A stretch of 60,152 nucleotides of DNA from an uncultured Gemmataceae bacterium (GCA_937923405.1 CALDUY010000025.1:1-60152), one strand, 5' to 3'. Shown: positions 14,077-23,113, numbered from the stretch's first letter. Made by a program: numbers and translations. Notes: a model not told the origin generated them from the sequence alone.

Positions 14077-15330
14077 TTAGAAACGAATGTCCAACCCGAA
14101 GTTCACGCCGTGTGCCCAAATGTCGCTTAAATCGCGCTGCATCCGCGGATCGTTCGGCCCCACTTCCCCAGGACCGGTCAGGGCGTTCAGCACTGGATTC
14201 CGGGTCGGATTGATCGTACCCGACACCTGCTCGGCGGCGCGGTAGACGCCGCTCCAGTACAGGAAGTTGTAGCCCACTGAGATGCCCATCGACGACGAGA
14301 GAGCAAAGCGAATCGAGGCGTTCAGATCGGCCACCACTCCGAACACGTTGGTGCTGGTGTTGCCGAGGTTCGTCGGTCCCGTGAAGAAGCCGCCCGGCAT
14401 GGAGGTCGCGGGAATGCTGGGATCCAGCGTGTTCTCGCCACGGATCGCCAGGTTCGAGTTACTGTTGCCTAGGCCGAGCTTGGTCTGCAACATCGCCGCC
14501 CAGCGGTCGTCGGAGCAGAGGAAGCGCAGACCAACCTGACCGCCGTAGAAGTGATTCGTGGTGCGGAACTCATCGTAAGTGGTGATACCGCCGCTCAGAC
14601 TGCTGGCCGTGCTAATCTCGGCCAGATCCTGCATGCCCAAGTAGCGGAAGCCAAACAACCCTTCGAAGCCGAAGTGCTCTGAGTGATAGAACGGACCGCT
14701 GTAGTTCAACTCGCCGCCCCACAGTTGCGTCGAGGTGTAGACGCGAGCACTACCCGAGAAGCGCGTGCCGCCAATATTGCCCGAAATCGCTGCCGAATTA
14801 TCACCCGGCGGACCGATGAACGGCGTGTCCTGCGAGCTGCGGAACGGCACCAGGATCGCTGGGTTGCCGTCCGGCGTCGATTGTAGCATGGTGCGGCTGT
14901 CCTGCTGCGGCAGCCAGAACGCGATCAACTCCGCATGGGCACAGCGATCGTAGCTGACCGGCAAGGCACGGGTGATCGACAGACGACCGCCGGAATACGG
15001 GCCGCGATCGATCGAGTCGGTGCCGACCACGCTGGCATAATTGGAACTGTTCGCCCCGATTCCAGTGACAAAACTGCCGAGATCAAGGTTCGGATCAGTT
15101 GTCGTGCCCAGCACTGGGGAACCGAACTTGGTGGGCTTCAGAAACCATAACAGATACTCGAAGTTCGCCGTCCATAGAGGCCCGACATAGGGCTGATATT
15201 CCATGTTCGGAATCTCGACAGCATACGGCTGGCCGATGGGCGGAGCCGGCACATTTTGTACGGGAAACTGGGCGCGAGCCGTGGCGAGTGCGCCAAACGC
15301 GACCGCCAAGGAGAGTATGATTCTCCTCAT
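14077..15330 (-). CDS. BBP7-family outer-membrane beta-barrel protein
   Basis: The protein has 417 aa from 15330, where a signal peptide begins (MRRIILSLAVAFGALATARA, then QFP). The body is composed of alternating amphipathic strands rich in Gly, Ser, Phe and Tyr (for example WTANFEYLLWFLKP, GGRLSITRALPV, FGFEGLFGFRYLGM) and ends in a strand terminating in aromatic FGLDIRF, typical of barrels inserted by BamA. This pattern fits the BBP7 family, which is common in planctomycetes. It is a monocistronic envelope gene next to the tRNA. The family call is from overall pattern and moderately sure. Confidence 0.75.
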   Translation of the reverse strand: MRRIILSLAVAFGALATARAQFPVQNVPAPPIGQPYAVEIPNMEYQPYVGPLWTANFEYLLWFLKPTKFGSPVLGTTTDPNLDLGSFVTGIGANSSNYASVVGTDSIDRGPYSGGRLSITRALPVSYDRCAHAELIAFWLPQQDSRTMLQSTPDGNPAILVPFRSSQDTPFIGPPGDNSAAISGNIGGTRFSGSARVYTSTQLWGGELNYSGPFYHSEHFGFEGLFGFRYLGMQDLAEISTASSLSGGITTYDEFRTTNHFYGGQVGLRFLCSDDRWAAMLQTKLGLGNSNSNLAIRGENTLDPSIPATSMPGGFFTGPTNLGNTSTNVFGVVADLNASIRFALSSSMGISVGYNFLYWSGVYRAAEQVSGTINPTRNPVLNALTGPGEVGPNDPRMQRDLSDIWAHGVNFGLDIRF

Positions 15331-15555
15331 CGTGTGGACATCCCTGACAAGGACCCCTCCCCCGGCGTCTCGGATCGCTCCGAGAGCGCGCCGGATTGGA
15401 TATGCTTCTGATCGACGGGGAAGGATGGATTCCTCCAACCGCACCGCACGCGACGAGCGAATCTGGGATAACGACAGCAACGATGGTGCGCATCAGGAGG
15501 TCGAGGCAAACTGGGAAGTGTTAAACGGCGGAGATTGGCGAGATCAGAGCCGTCT

Positions 15556-15648
15556 CCGAGCGGAGGACGTGCGGTCTGTCCGAGCGGAGGACGTGAGTCC
15601 TCCGTGTTTGTCGCGAAGCACGGAGGGCTAACGCCCTCCGCTCGGAAG
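15556..15648. repeat. Palindromic intergenic repeat with direct duplicate (in a 326-bp gap)
   Basis: The gap 15331-15656 has no gene. A 16-bp direct repeat (CCGAGCGGAGGACGTG) occurs at 15556 and 15580. It is followed by a palindromic block at 15622-15645 whose right arm CTCCGCTCGG is the inverse of the repeat start. The block AGGGCTAACGCCCTCCGCTC recurs with two changes at 38022-38041, so this is a dispersed element. Nothing else is recognised in 15331-15555. Confidence 0.7.
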
Positions 15649-15656
15649 CAGTCGCG

Positions 15657-16004
15657 TTACATCGAGAACGACGAACCGCAGCCACAGGTGCTCTTGGCGT
15701 TGGGATTGGTCACACTGAAGCCAGAGCGGTGCAGTTCGTCGTGATAGTCGACCTGTGCATCGCCCAGGTAAAGCAGGCTCTTCTTGTCAACGACGACTGG
15801 CACGCCGTGCAGCTCGAAGACCTCGTCGATTTTCTCCTTGACTTCCTGATCGAGATCAAGTTTGTGCTGGAAGCCGGAGCAGCCACCGCCGACTACTCGC
15901 AGGCGCAGATACATTTTCTCGTTAGAGAACGAGCCGTTCGCCTGACCTTCGGCGATGATCTCTTTGACTTTGTTGGCGGCCTTCTCGGTTAACACAATTG
16001 GCAT
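15657..16004 (-). CDS. A-type iron-sulfur carrier (IscA/ErpA/HesB family)
   Basis: The protein has 115 aa, the usual length. It has the conserved Cys in VVGGGCSGFQHKLDLD and the C-terminal CGCG motif in STCGCGSSFSM. These three cysteines bind the transient Fe-S cluster passed to apo-enzymes in the cytoplasm. It lies 76 nt after iscS on the same strand, and the pair is probably one Fe-S assembly operon. ErpA versus IscA cannot be decided from sequence alone. Confidence 0.95.
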   Translation of the reverse strand: MPIVLTEKAANKVKEIIAEGQANGSFSNEKMYLRLRVVGGGCSGFQHKLDLDQEVKEKIDEVFELHGVPVVVDKKSLLYLGDAQVDYHDELHRSGFSVTNPNAKSTCGCGSSFSM

Positions 16005-16080
16005 GGAATCTCACCTCGTGATGATCCGGGACAGCGTTCGGTTTCGGCCCAGCTTCCCGGCAGCTGGGCCGACTCTCACC

Positions 16081-17262
16081 TCAAGAGGAACGGTGTAATT
16101 GATAACTGGGACTCAAGCTCCGTATCTGTTGTAACACACGACAGACCTCGGCGATAACCGATTCGATCTCCTCGGCAGTGGTGAAGCGTCCCAGACCAAA
16201 GCGTAGGCTGGCCTGGGCTAACTCATCGTCCACTCCCAACGCGCGGAGAACGTAGCTAGGTTCGGGGTTGGCCGACGTGCAGGCCGCCCCAGAGGAGACC
16301 GCCACTCCGCGCAACCCCATCAATAGGGCCTCCCCCCGCACCCAGGCAAAGCTGAGATTGAGATTGCCCGGCAGCCGCTGCGTCGGATGGCCGTTGAGCG
16401 TCACGCCCTCGGTCCCTTCTATGATGCCGTCTCGCAGCCGATTCCGCAACCGGATTAGCCGCTCCGCTTCAACCGGCAACTCCTCGGCACACAGGGCGCA
16501 GGCCGCCCCTAGACCGACGATGCCGGGTACATTAAGCGTGCCGGAACGCAGTCCGCGTTCGTGCCCGCCGCCATCGAACAACGCGTCGAGCCGAACCGTC
16601 GGTCCGCGGCGGCGAACGTACAGGGCACCGACCCCTTTGGGACCGTAGATCTTGTGCCCACTCAGACTGAGCAGGTCAATACCCATCGCTTCAACGTCGA
16701 GCGGAATCTTACCCACGGCCTGAGCGGCGTCGGTGTGGAACAATACGCCGCGCCGTTTGCACAGCCGGCCTATTTCTTCCACGGGATGCAGCGTGCCGAT
16801 CTCGTTGTTTGCCGCCATCAAACTCACTAGCACGGTTTGTTCGGTGAACGCTGCCTCGACCTGGGCGGGATCGATGCAGCCGTAGCGATCGACCGGCAAC
16901 CGCGTGATCCGGTAGCCTTGCCGTTCCAGTCGAGCCAACGGATCGAGTACGGCATGATGTTCGGTCACGCCGGTGATGACGTGAGCCTCCGGTGAACCGA
17001 CCCGGGCCAGGACGCCTTTGAGGGCCAGGTTGTTGCTCTCAGTGGCTCCCGAGGTGAAGACGATCTCACGTGGCGACGCGCCGATCAGATTGGCGACCTG
17101 TTCGCGGGCAGTCTCGACGGCCTGCTCGGCGGCCCGACCAAAGACATGATGTCGGCTCGACGCATTGCCGTACTGCTCGCCGAAGTAGGGCCACATCGCG
17201 TCCAGCACGCGCGGATCGACTCGCGTGGTGGCGTGGTTGTCCAGATAGATCGGCATGGGCAT
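16081..17262 (-). CDS. iscS: Cysteine desulfurase (IscS/NifS), PLP-dependent
   Basis: The protein has 393 aa. The N-terminus is [14 protein letters not shown], the PLP-binding lysine is in [13 protein letters not shown] (K204), and the catalytic cysteine is in VSSGAACTS (C328). It mobilises sulfur from L-cysteine as a persulfide for Fe-S cluster assembly and tRNA thiolation. It precedes the A-type carrier gene on the same strand. The start may be either of two ATGs two codons apart. Confidence 0.96.
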   Translation of the reverse strand: MPMPIYLDNHATTRVDPRVLDAMWPYFGEQYGNASSRHHVFGRAAEQAVETAREQVANLIGASPREIVFTSGATESNNLALKGVLARVGSPEAHVITGVTEHHAVLDPLARLERQGYRITRLPVDRYGCIDPAQVEAAFTEQTVLVSLMAANNEIGTLHPVEEIGRLCKRRGVLFHTDAAQAVGKIPLDVEAMGIDLLSLSGHKIYGPKGVGALYVRRRGPTVRLDALFDGGGHERGLRSGTLNVPGIVGLGAACALCAEELPVEAERLIRLRNRLRDGIIEGTEGVTLNGHPTQRLPGNLNLSFAWVRGEALLMGLRGVAVSSGAACTSANPEPSYVLRALGVDDELAQASLRFGLGRFTTAEEIESVIAEVCRVLQQIRSLSPSYQLHRSS

Positions 17263-17352
17263 GTCAGCTTGCTCCGCGGCGAGGCTGTTTCTATTTTACC
17301 CCCGCCGTCGAGCGAGAACAGAGCTGCCGCCGTACCGACTGGAGAAACCCCA

Positions 17353-18099
17353 ATGAAATTCGCCGAGATGACCTATCCGATGTTGCGCGAGGTGAATCGA
17401 GATCGCTGCGTGCTGGTGCTGCCGCTCGCTGCCTGCGAGCAACACAGCCAGCATCTGCCGACCCTTACGGACACGATCTTGGTGACGGCGGTGGCTGACG
17501 GCGTCGAGTCGCGGCTACCGACTGAGGTGCTGCAACTGCCGACACTGTGGCTGGGAGCGAGTCATCATCATCTCCGTTTCGGAGCGACATTGTCGGTTAA
17601 TGTGGATACCCACATGGAGCTGCTCTGCGAGATTCTCGAACCGTTGCTGGAGGAGGGCTACCAGCGTGTGTTGCTGCTCAACGGACACGGTGGCAACATC
17701 GATCCAATGCAAATGGCGTTGCGGCTGTTGCAACCCGACTGGCCGGAAGTGTTGGTCACGGCGGCGTCGTACTGGGATCTGGCGGCGAACGAGTTGGCAG
17801 CCCTGGCCGAAGGACCACGCAAGAGTATGGGCCATGCCTGTGAATTCGAGACGTCGATGATGCTGGCGCTGCGGCCCGAGTTGGTCCAGCGGGACAAGAT
17901 CCGCAACGATCCGCCGCGCGAGAATCCGATCTTACGCGGGCTATACCTGGCTGAGGACATGTACCAACGCACCGATCATGGCTGCGTGGGTTATCCGGAA
18001 CTGGCCAGCGCGGAGAAAGGCCGACAGTTCCTCGACGCCGCCATCGAACGCACCGTGGAAGTCGTCCGCGAGCTACTCAAACGCCCTCTGCCACAATGA
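17353..18099 (+). CDS. Creatininase-family amidohydrolase
   Basis: The protein has 248 aa. The start at 17353 follows a GGAG; the longer frame upstream overlaps iscS in antisense and is not credible. Family signatures are VLVLPLAACEQHSQHLPTLTDT (metal ligands E and H near the N-terminus), LLLNGHGGNIDPM, and GHACEFETSMML, which supplies further metal ligands. Members hydrolyse cyclic amides or formamides (creatinine, or intermediates in riboflavin/F420 and mycofactocin pathways); the substrate here is unknown. It has no clear operon partner. Confidence 0.9.
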   Translation: MKFAEMTYPMLREVNRDRCVLVLPLAACEQHSQHLPTLTDTILVTAVADGVESRLPTEVLQLPTLWLGASHHHLRFGATLSVNVDTHMELLCEILEPLLEEGYQRVLLLNGHGGNIDPMQMALRLLQPDWPEVLVTAASYWDLAANELAALAEGPRKSMGHACEFETSMMLALRPELVQRDKIRNDPPRENPILRGLYLAEDMYQRTDHGCVGYPELASAEKGRQFLDAAIERTVEVVRELLKRPLPQ

Positions 18100-18282
18100 G
18101 CTGTAACAGAGATCCTAGAAATCTCTCAAGTGAAGCGGATCACGCAGGCTGAAGCCTGCGACTACCGTCTGATTACTCCACCGCGAAGGCGGTAGCCGCG
18201 GACTTTAGTCCGCGCTTGACTGACGTAGGCGAAAGAGCTTCATAGCCCGCTGCCACAATGACCTATAATGGAGATCTTAAAA
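18088..18282. repeat. Dispersed palindromic element with duplicated flanks (copy 1)
   Basis: The core (about 18143-18224) has two 16-bp palindromes, GCAGGCTGAAGCCTGC (18144-18159) and GCGGACTTTAGTCCGC (18198-18213), joined by a conserved linker. The same ~80-bp core occurs inverted at 42.1 kb. Flanks 18088-18120 and 18250-18282 are an imperfect 33-bp direct repeat (27 matches). The left copy contains the last codons and stop of the creatininase gene, so the insertion seems to have duplicated the gene end. Confidence 0.8.
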
Positions 18283-18287
18283 GCGTT

Positions 18288-18322
18288 GCGAGGCTTGCTC
18301 TCACTGGGAGAACAAGCCTCGC
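18288..18322 (-). terminator. Hairpin downstream of hcp, probable terminator of the T6SS cluster
   Basis: A perfect 10-bp stem (GCGAGGCTTG at 18288-18297 with its complement at 18313-18322) with a 15-nt loop lies 26 nt past the hcp stop. It is followed on the minus strand by AACGCTTTT, a weak U-tract, so termination may be partial. Confidence 0.55.
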
Positions 18323-18348
18323 GATGCGGTCGCGAAGACCGGCGGGGA

Positions 18349-18834
18349 TTACATCTTAGCGTTGGCCGCCACGTCCCAGCCCATCTCGGGCTTGTCGCCA
18401 ATGCCGCCCGTCTCGGTCTGCTCCTTGTACTGCACTTTGACCTTCTGGAAGTTCAGCGACACCGTTTCGGTGAGTCGATCCTGATCAGCTTTGCCGCCGG
18501 TCTGCACATTGGTGATGATCAGATTCTGCATGGTGATGAGCATGTACTCGACGGGGGACTCGCCACCGGCCTTGCGAACGGTGAGCTGGGCCTGGTCGAT
18601 GTGCTTGCCGCTGCAGCAGGCCAACAGCAGGTCCGGCGTACCCTTGTCGATGTACTTGGTGAAGGTGAGATCCTGCACGTTGACCTTACCTGCCCCTTGG
18701 CCACTGCCTTGTTGTGCTGAGCCGGAGTTCGAGACGCCCCAGCTCCATTCCAGGACATCAAACTCACCCTTGTGGGTCTTATCCTGAGATTCACCCTTGA
18801 TGGACCCGATCTTGATGAACATGTCTACTGCCAT
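18349..18834 (-). CDS. hcp: Hcp, type VI secretion tube protein
   Basis: The protein has 161 aa, the usual Hcp size. The N-terminus MAVDMFIKIGSIKGESQDKTHKGEFDVLEWSWGV-type pattern, the central TFTKYIDKGTPDLLLACCSGKH and a C-terminal VSLNFQKVKVQYKEQ match Hcp1. Hexameric rings of Hcp stack as the inner tube propelled by the TssBC sheath. It is the last gene of the minus-strand T6SS cluster and is separated from tagJ by a hairpin-rich 151-nt gap. Confidence 0.93.
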   Translation of the reverse strand: MAVDMFIKIGSIKGESQDKTHKGEFDVLEWSWGVSNSGSAQQGSGQGAGKVNVQDLTFTKYIDKGTPDLLLACCSGKHIDQAQLTVRKAGGESPVEYMLITMQNLIITNVQTGGKADQDRLTETVSLNFQKVKVQYKEQTETGGIGDKPEMGWDVAANAKM

Positions 18835-18915
18835 GGCTCACTCTCCCTGGTTTGGTAGTCGTGGGAAGGTCGGCTCACGGGGACAAACCATTGCCCATTC
18901 TCGTGGCACGGCCTT

Positions 18916-18974
18916 GGATCGACCGTGATTTCTGTTCTCTTCATCTCTGCTCTCGACGGTCGATCCGAGAGCAG
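18916..18974 (-). other. Two mutually exclusive hairpins between tagJ and hcp
   Basis: On the minus-strand transcript an upstream hairpin (18966-18974 with 18947-18955, 9 bp) and a downstream hairpin (18956-18966 with 18916-18926, 11 bp, perfect) share bases: the loop of the first is an arm of the second. No U-run follows, so this is not a simple terminator. It could set hcp expression apart from the upstream genes by mRNA processing or stability. Confidence 0.55.
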
Positions 18975-18985
18975 GACACCGCTTT

Positions 18986-19771
18986 TTAGTTGAACCTAAG
19001 TTCGCGCCAGTCGGGGACGCGGACTCCCTCTTCTCCGATCAGCACAACCCGAGCGCCAACGCCGAGAACCAGCCCCTCCTCGACCTGTTTCCAGTCAGTG
19101 GTCCGTCCGAGGCGGACCTGCTCGTCGGAGTGTTCGTGACTGTTGGGATACAGCACGGGCAAGAACACCTCGCCATGCGCGCCCTCCTTGAGCATCAACC
19201 GAGCCGGCATCCACAACAGATCACGCGGAAACCGCGGCGGATTCAGAGCGAGACTATCGATCTGTTCGACGGGTACCCAAAAGTACTCGCCTCGGGCCAG
19301 CACTTCCAGCACGGTGCCGAACTGATCGTCGGCATCGCGAAAGCCCTGGAACGGCTGGCCGTTGAGCGAACCAGAGAGGGCTTCGGCTCCGGCGTTGGCC
19401 TGCTCGAACAAACTCCGAGCTTCTGCAGGCTTTTGCTCGCGTAGTCGAGCCACGGCCTGGAGCCGAAGGTTCACCGACTCCGGCGGATCGTGCAGAAACC
19501 GGGGCGGCAACCCCTCACTAAACAGCCGACGACGCTTCTGCTCCGCGTCGAGCAGCAAGCGATAGGTGGCGACCACAGTGTCGCGTTCGGCATCGTCGTA
19601 GTGAACCGCGTCAATCTGCCGCTGGGCGCGGTCGAGATCCCCGCTGAACGCCGCCAGTTCAAACAGGAAAATCCTTTTATTCGGATCGGCAGGGTGGCTT
19701 TTTACTTCCTGAATCTGGGCATCGAGAGCGGCCTGAAGTTGACCGGCTCGATACAGCTCCGTCGCGGTCAT
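18986..19771 (-). CDS. tagJ: TagJ/ImpE-family type VI secretion accessory protein
   Basis: The protein has 261 aa from 19771 (MTATELYRAGQLQAALDAQ). The N-terminal third is TPR-like (LFELAAFSGDLDRAQRQID). The C-terminal part has the ImpE pattern with FRDADDQFGTVLEVLARGEYFWVPVEQI, PRDLLWMPARLML and FLPVLYPNSHEHSDEQVRLGR. In other T6SSs TagJ binds the TssB N-terminus and helps link the sheath to the disassembly ATPase. It lies between tssC and hcp on the same strand. Confidence 0.9.
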   Translation of the reverse strand: MTATELYRAGQLQAALDAQIQEVKSHPADPNKRIFLFELAAFSGDLDRAQRQIDAVHYDDAERDTVVATYRLLLDAEQKRRRLFSEGLPPRFLHDPPESVNLRLQAVARLREQKPAEARSLFEQANAGAEALSGSLNGQPFQGFRDADDQFGTVLEVLARGEYFWVPVEQIDSLALNPPRFPRDLLWMPARLMLKEGAHGEVFLPVLYPNSHEHSDEQVRLGRTTDWKQVEEGLVLGVGARVVLIGEEGVRVPDWRELRFN

Positions 19772-19852
19772 GCTGCAACTCCTCACTCGATCTACCAACC
19801 CGAAGTGCCAGCAAGTCTCTCCTCAGCCGGTGCTTCGAGCTAGTCAGACGGG

Positions 19853-21337
19853 TTAGTCCTTTTTGGGCACTTCAGCGACCAGACGCATCGACGTGGTCAG
19901 TGTTTCCAGTTGGTAATGTGGACGCAGCCAGGCGACGGCTTCATACCAGCCGGGCTTACCCTTGACCTCACGAACCTCGATCTTGGCCTGAGACAAGGGT
20001 TTCTCGGCTTTGATTTTGTCGCCGACGTTCTCCGGGTTGGACACGACGTAATTGCTGATCCAGTCGTTGAGCCAGCGCTCGGCATCGGCGCGTTCCATGA
20101 ACGACCCGATCTTGTCGCGAGCCATGACCTTGAGATAGTGGGCGAACCGCGAGATGTTCATGATGTAGTTCAGCTTGGCGGACAGTTCCGCGTTGGCGTT
20201 GGCCGCCGGGTCGAAGTAGGTCTTCGGCTTTTGCGTGGACTGGGTGCCCATGAAGACGGCGAAGTCTTTGCCCTTGGCGTGGATCAACGGCAGAAAGCCG
20301 AGGTTCGACAACTCGAACTCGCGGCGGTCGGTGATGGCGATCTCGGTGGGGCACTTCATAGCCACGTCGCCGTCATCCGTGGGGAAGGTGTGGACGGGCA
20401 GGCCCTCGACCTTACCGCCACCCTCGACGCCACGCGTCCGGGCAAACCAGCCATCTTTGGCGAAGGCATCGGTAATGCGTGCCCCATACGCCCAGGCCGA
20501 TCCCATCCACTGGTACTTGTCGTGGTTAGTGCCGTCCACTTCCTCCTCAAAATTGAACTCGGCGACGCGCTTGAAGTTCTCGCCGTAGGGCAGCCGAGCC
20601 AGCACCCGTGGCAGAGTCAGAGCAACGTAGCGGCTGTCTTCCGACTCCCGGAACGACTTCCAGGGAGCGTACTCCACCGAGTCGAAAATTTTCGCCAGGT
20701 CGCGCGGGTTGGCCAATTCCGTGAACCGCTCGAAGTTGAACATCTTCGGACTGGCGTTGCTGACGAACGGGGCATGAGCGGTCGCCGCCACATGCGAGAT
20801 CATTTTCAGTAGCTCAATGTCTTCGGCCTGACGCCCAAACTCATAGTCACCGATCAGTAGACCATACGGCTGACCGCCTAGCTGGCCGTACTCGTCCTCG
20901 TAGACTTTTTTGAACAGAGCCGATTGATCGAACTCGACCGCCTTTTCCAGATCCTTGAACAGTTCCTGCTTCTTGACGTTCAGCACGCGGATCTTGAGGT
21001 TTTCGCTGGTCTCAGACTGATGCACCAGATAATGCAGTCCGCGCCAGGTGCCTTCTAATCGCTGAAACTCCGGGTGATGCATCACCTCGTTGAGCTGAGC
21101 CGAGAGCTTCTTGTCGATCTCGCCGATCCAATATTTGATATTGGTCTCGACATCCTTAGAGACGACTTGTCCAGGTTTGACCACGCTTTCGAGAAACTGT
21201 TTGAAGTAGCTTTTGGCGCGGTCGGCCTCCTTGGCGTCCTGCGGTCGGGTCGCCTGAATCACTTGATCGAGTAGACTCGGAGCTTCGGTCGTCTGCGTTG
21301 CGGAATTGGCGGCGGTCTGGGTTTGTTCTGCACTCAT
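19853..21337 (-). CDS. tssC: TssC, large contractile sheath subunit of T6SS
   Basis: The protein has 494 aa, the family length. It has the sheath signatures FQRLEGTWRGLHYLV, YGLLIGDYEF, LPRVLARLPYG and a C-terminal YFDPAANANAELSAKLNYI with RFAHYLKVMARDKIGSF. TssC pairs with TssB to form the contractile sheath. Its start overlaps the tssB stop in ATGA, indicating coupled translation at a matched ratio. Confidence 0.97.
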   Translation of the reverse strand: MSAEQTQTAANSATQTTEAPSLLDQVIQATRPQDAKEADRAKSYFKQFLESVVKPGQVVSKDVETNIKYWIGEIDKKLSAQLNEVMHHPEFQRLEGTWRGLHYLVHQSETSENLKIRVLNVKKQELFKDLEKAVEFDQSALFKKVYEDEYGQLGGQPYGLLIGDYEFGRQAEDIELLKMISHVAATAHAPFVSNASPKMFNFERFTELANPRDLAKIFDSVEYAPWKSFRESEDSRYVALTLPRVLARLPYGENFKRVAEFNFEEEVDGTNHDKYQWMGSAWAYGARITDAFAKDGWFARTRGVEGGGKVEGLPVHTFPTDDGDVAMKCPTEIAITDRREFELSNLGFLPLIHAKGKDFAVFMGTQSTQKPKTYFDPAANANAELSAKLNYIMNISRFAHYLKVMARDKIGSFMERADAERWLNDWISNYVVSNPENVGDKIKAEKPLSQAKIEVREVKGKPGWYEAVAWLRPHYQLETLTTSMRLVAEVPKKD

Positions 21338-21858
21338 TGCTTGCCTCCTTCGGGCTTGGCCTCGATGCCCATCTCTTTGGCCAGGGCCAGAGCCTTCTCG
21401 TTATTCTGCATCACTTCGGCCAGCAATGCTTCGAGTTTATCGTTGCCTTCCATCTTGCTCATCAACTGGGTCAGGCGTTGCCGCATCTCCAGCAACTCCT
21501 TGAGTGCAGGAATCTGCTCGGCGATGCGGGCCGGCTCAAAATCGTCCATCTCTTTGAAATTCAGTTCGACGGCCAGCTTGCTGTCGGCCTCGCCTGTCAG
21601 TTTATTGTCCACCTTTAACGCCAGTCGTGGGGCGCTGCGCTTCAGCACGTCATTGAAATTGTCACGGTCGATGTTGACAAACTTGCGTTCCTTCAAAGGC
21701 TTGAGCGGCTCCTGGGGCTGTCCCGAGAGATCGGCCATCACCCCGACCACAAAGGGAAGCTCGACCTTCTGCATTGCTCCGTTGGTCTCGACGTCATAGG
21801 TAATTTGCACGCGCGGCCGGCGAACCCGGTCTAGCTTGTGCTGTAGGCTCTCGCTCAT
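21334..21858 (-). CDS. tssB: TssB, small contractile sheath subunit of T6SS
   Basis: The protein has 174 aa from 21858 (MSESLQHKLDRVRRPRVQI). It shows the TssB pattern: VQITYDVET, VELPFVVGVMADLSG, RKFVNIDRDNFNDVL and a C-terminal FEPARIAEQIPALKELLEMR coiled segment. It interlocks with TssC. It lies 71 nt after tssA and overlaps tssC. Confidence 0.96.
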   Translation of the reverse strand: MSESLQHKLDRVRRPRVQITYDVETNGAMQKVELPFVVGVMADLSGQPQEPLKPLKERKFVNIDRDNFNDVLKRSAPRLALKVDNKLTGEADSKLAVELNFKEMDDFEPARIAEQIPALKELLEMRQRLTQLMSKMEGNDKLEALLAEVMQNNEKALALAKEMGIEAKPEGGKQ

Positions 21859-21929
21859 CACATGTCTCCAGAAAGGATCAAGAGATGGTCCCATAAAAAA
21901 TCTCGACAGCTACGCCGACCAGCGGACCA

Positions 21930-23021
21930 TCACCAGCCGGACGAGGACGGTTTCTCTTCTGGGGTCGAGGGGGCCGGTTTGTCGTCGATGCCCAACTCGC
22001 GGTTTAACTCGGTCAGGGCGTTTTGAAACTCGGGCCGCATCAGCGCCTTCATCATCTGCGGAAAGGGAAGATTGCCTAGAGCCACTGCTCGCCGCAGCAG
22101 GTATGGAACCGGACTATGTGGCTCGATTTTCTCCAGTAAAGTCGCCGCCTCACTCAGACGGGCATAGATGTCTTGCCGCGTCACCAGCAGCGAGGGGACC
22201 AGCGGACGCGGGGCATCTGCACCAGGGGCGACAGCGGCCAGAGCGGTCGTGGATCCGTTGACCGGTTCTGTCAATGGAGCCTTCCGCGCCAGCGCCTGCT
22301 TGGCCACGTTCATCGCTTCGCTCAAGGCCGAGCGCACGTCGAGCATGCCCGGAGCCAGCGAACCGAGCCGTTTATTCAGCACGTCCAGTAACTGGGTCAG
22401 TTCGTCCATCGCTCGCTGAAGAGCATCGACCAAAGCCTGACACTCCTCGCGGGGGGCGGAGTTGATGGCCCGTTCAAAGTCGTCTCGGCTAAGACCGGGC
22501 TTGCCTTCCTGAATCTTCACCCAGTCGTGTAGCGTCACCCAGCCGGACTCGCCGCGGAACAACGGCACTGTACGCAGCGTGTAGGGAAAGCGAGCGCCGC
22601 GGCCATCGTCGCCTAACCAGTTGAACGGTCCCGCGCGGACCTCCAGATCGCCATCTTCGATCGAAGGATGCAGACGATCCCAGCACTCGTCAAGCAACCG
22701 CCGTAGCAATTGCGCGCCAGCGGCAAACCCCGCGTAGCCGTGCAGCTTGGTCAGGGCCTCGGTCAAGCGAGCAGCGACGAGTAGATCTTTGGACGATTGC
22801 GTCAGAGTGGTAGTGGCCAGTCGCACGATGCCGGCCCAGTCGGCTTTTTTCGCCTCCGTCGGACGCAACGGATCATCAGGGGCAAAATCGTCCGGATCGA
22901 TTTCCTTGCGCGCTTCCTCCATTTGAGCACGCACGGAAAAACCGACCGGTTCGCCGGCAGGGGAATCGCCGGGAATCGGTGCCAGCAGGGCCTCGAAGTC
23001 CAGCAGCGGCTCGGGGGTCAT
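21930..23021 (-). CDS. tssA: TssA-type T6SS protein (ImpA N-terminal domain)
   Basis: The protein has 363 aa. The ImpA_N signature runs from LLAPIPGDSPAGE through WAGIVRLATTTLTQSSKDLLVAARLTEA to LLDECWDRLHPSIEDGD, then WLGD and a VPLF strand. The C-terminal half (VTRQDIYARLSEAATLLEKIEPHSPVPYLLRRAVAL) is the short TssA form. TssA nucleates and caps the growing sheath. It is the first gene of the minus-strand cluster tssA-tssB-tssC-tagJ-hcp. Confidence 0.93.
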   Translation of the reverse strand: MTPEPLLDFEALLAPIPGDSPAGEPVGFSVRAQMEEARKEIDPDDFAPDDPLRPTEAKKADWAGIVRLATTTLTQSSKDLLVAARLTEALTKLHGYAGFAAGAQLLRRLLDECWDRLHPSIEDGDLEVRAGPFNWLGDDGRGARFPYTLRTVPLFRGESGWVTLHDWVKIQEGKPGLSRDDFERAINSAPREECQALVDALQRAMDELTQLLDVLNKRLGSLAPGMLDVRSALSEAMNVAKQALARKAPLTEPVNGSTTALAAVAPGADAPRPLVPSLLVTRQDIYARLSEAATLLEKIEPHSPVPYLLRRAVALGNLPFPQMMKALMRPEFQNALTELNRELGIDDKPAPSTPEEKPSSSGW

Positions 23022-23113
23022 CGTCTCTCACGGACTCCAGGGCAGTCGGGTGATCGCCTGAGTTGAAGCTACCGAAGCAACGACGTCAGTTCAAGCGCAA
23101 ATAGAGCCGGAAT

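Noticed and set aside
19910..20812. 300-codon plus-strand open frame
   Set aside because: It is antisense to tssC, whose assignment is certain; composition is shadow-like.
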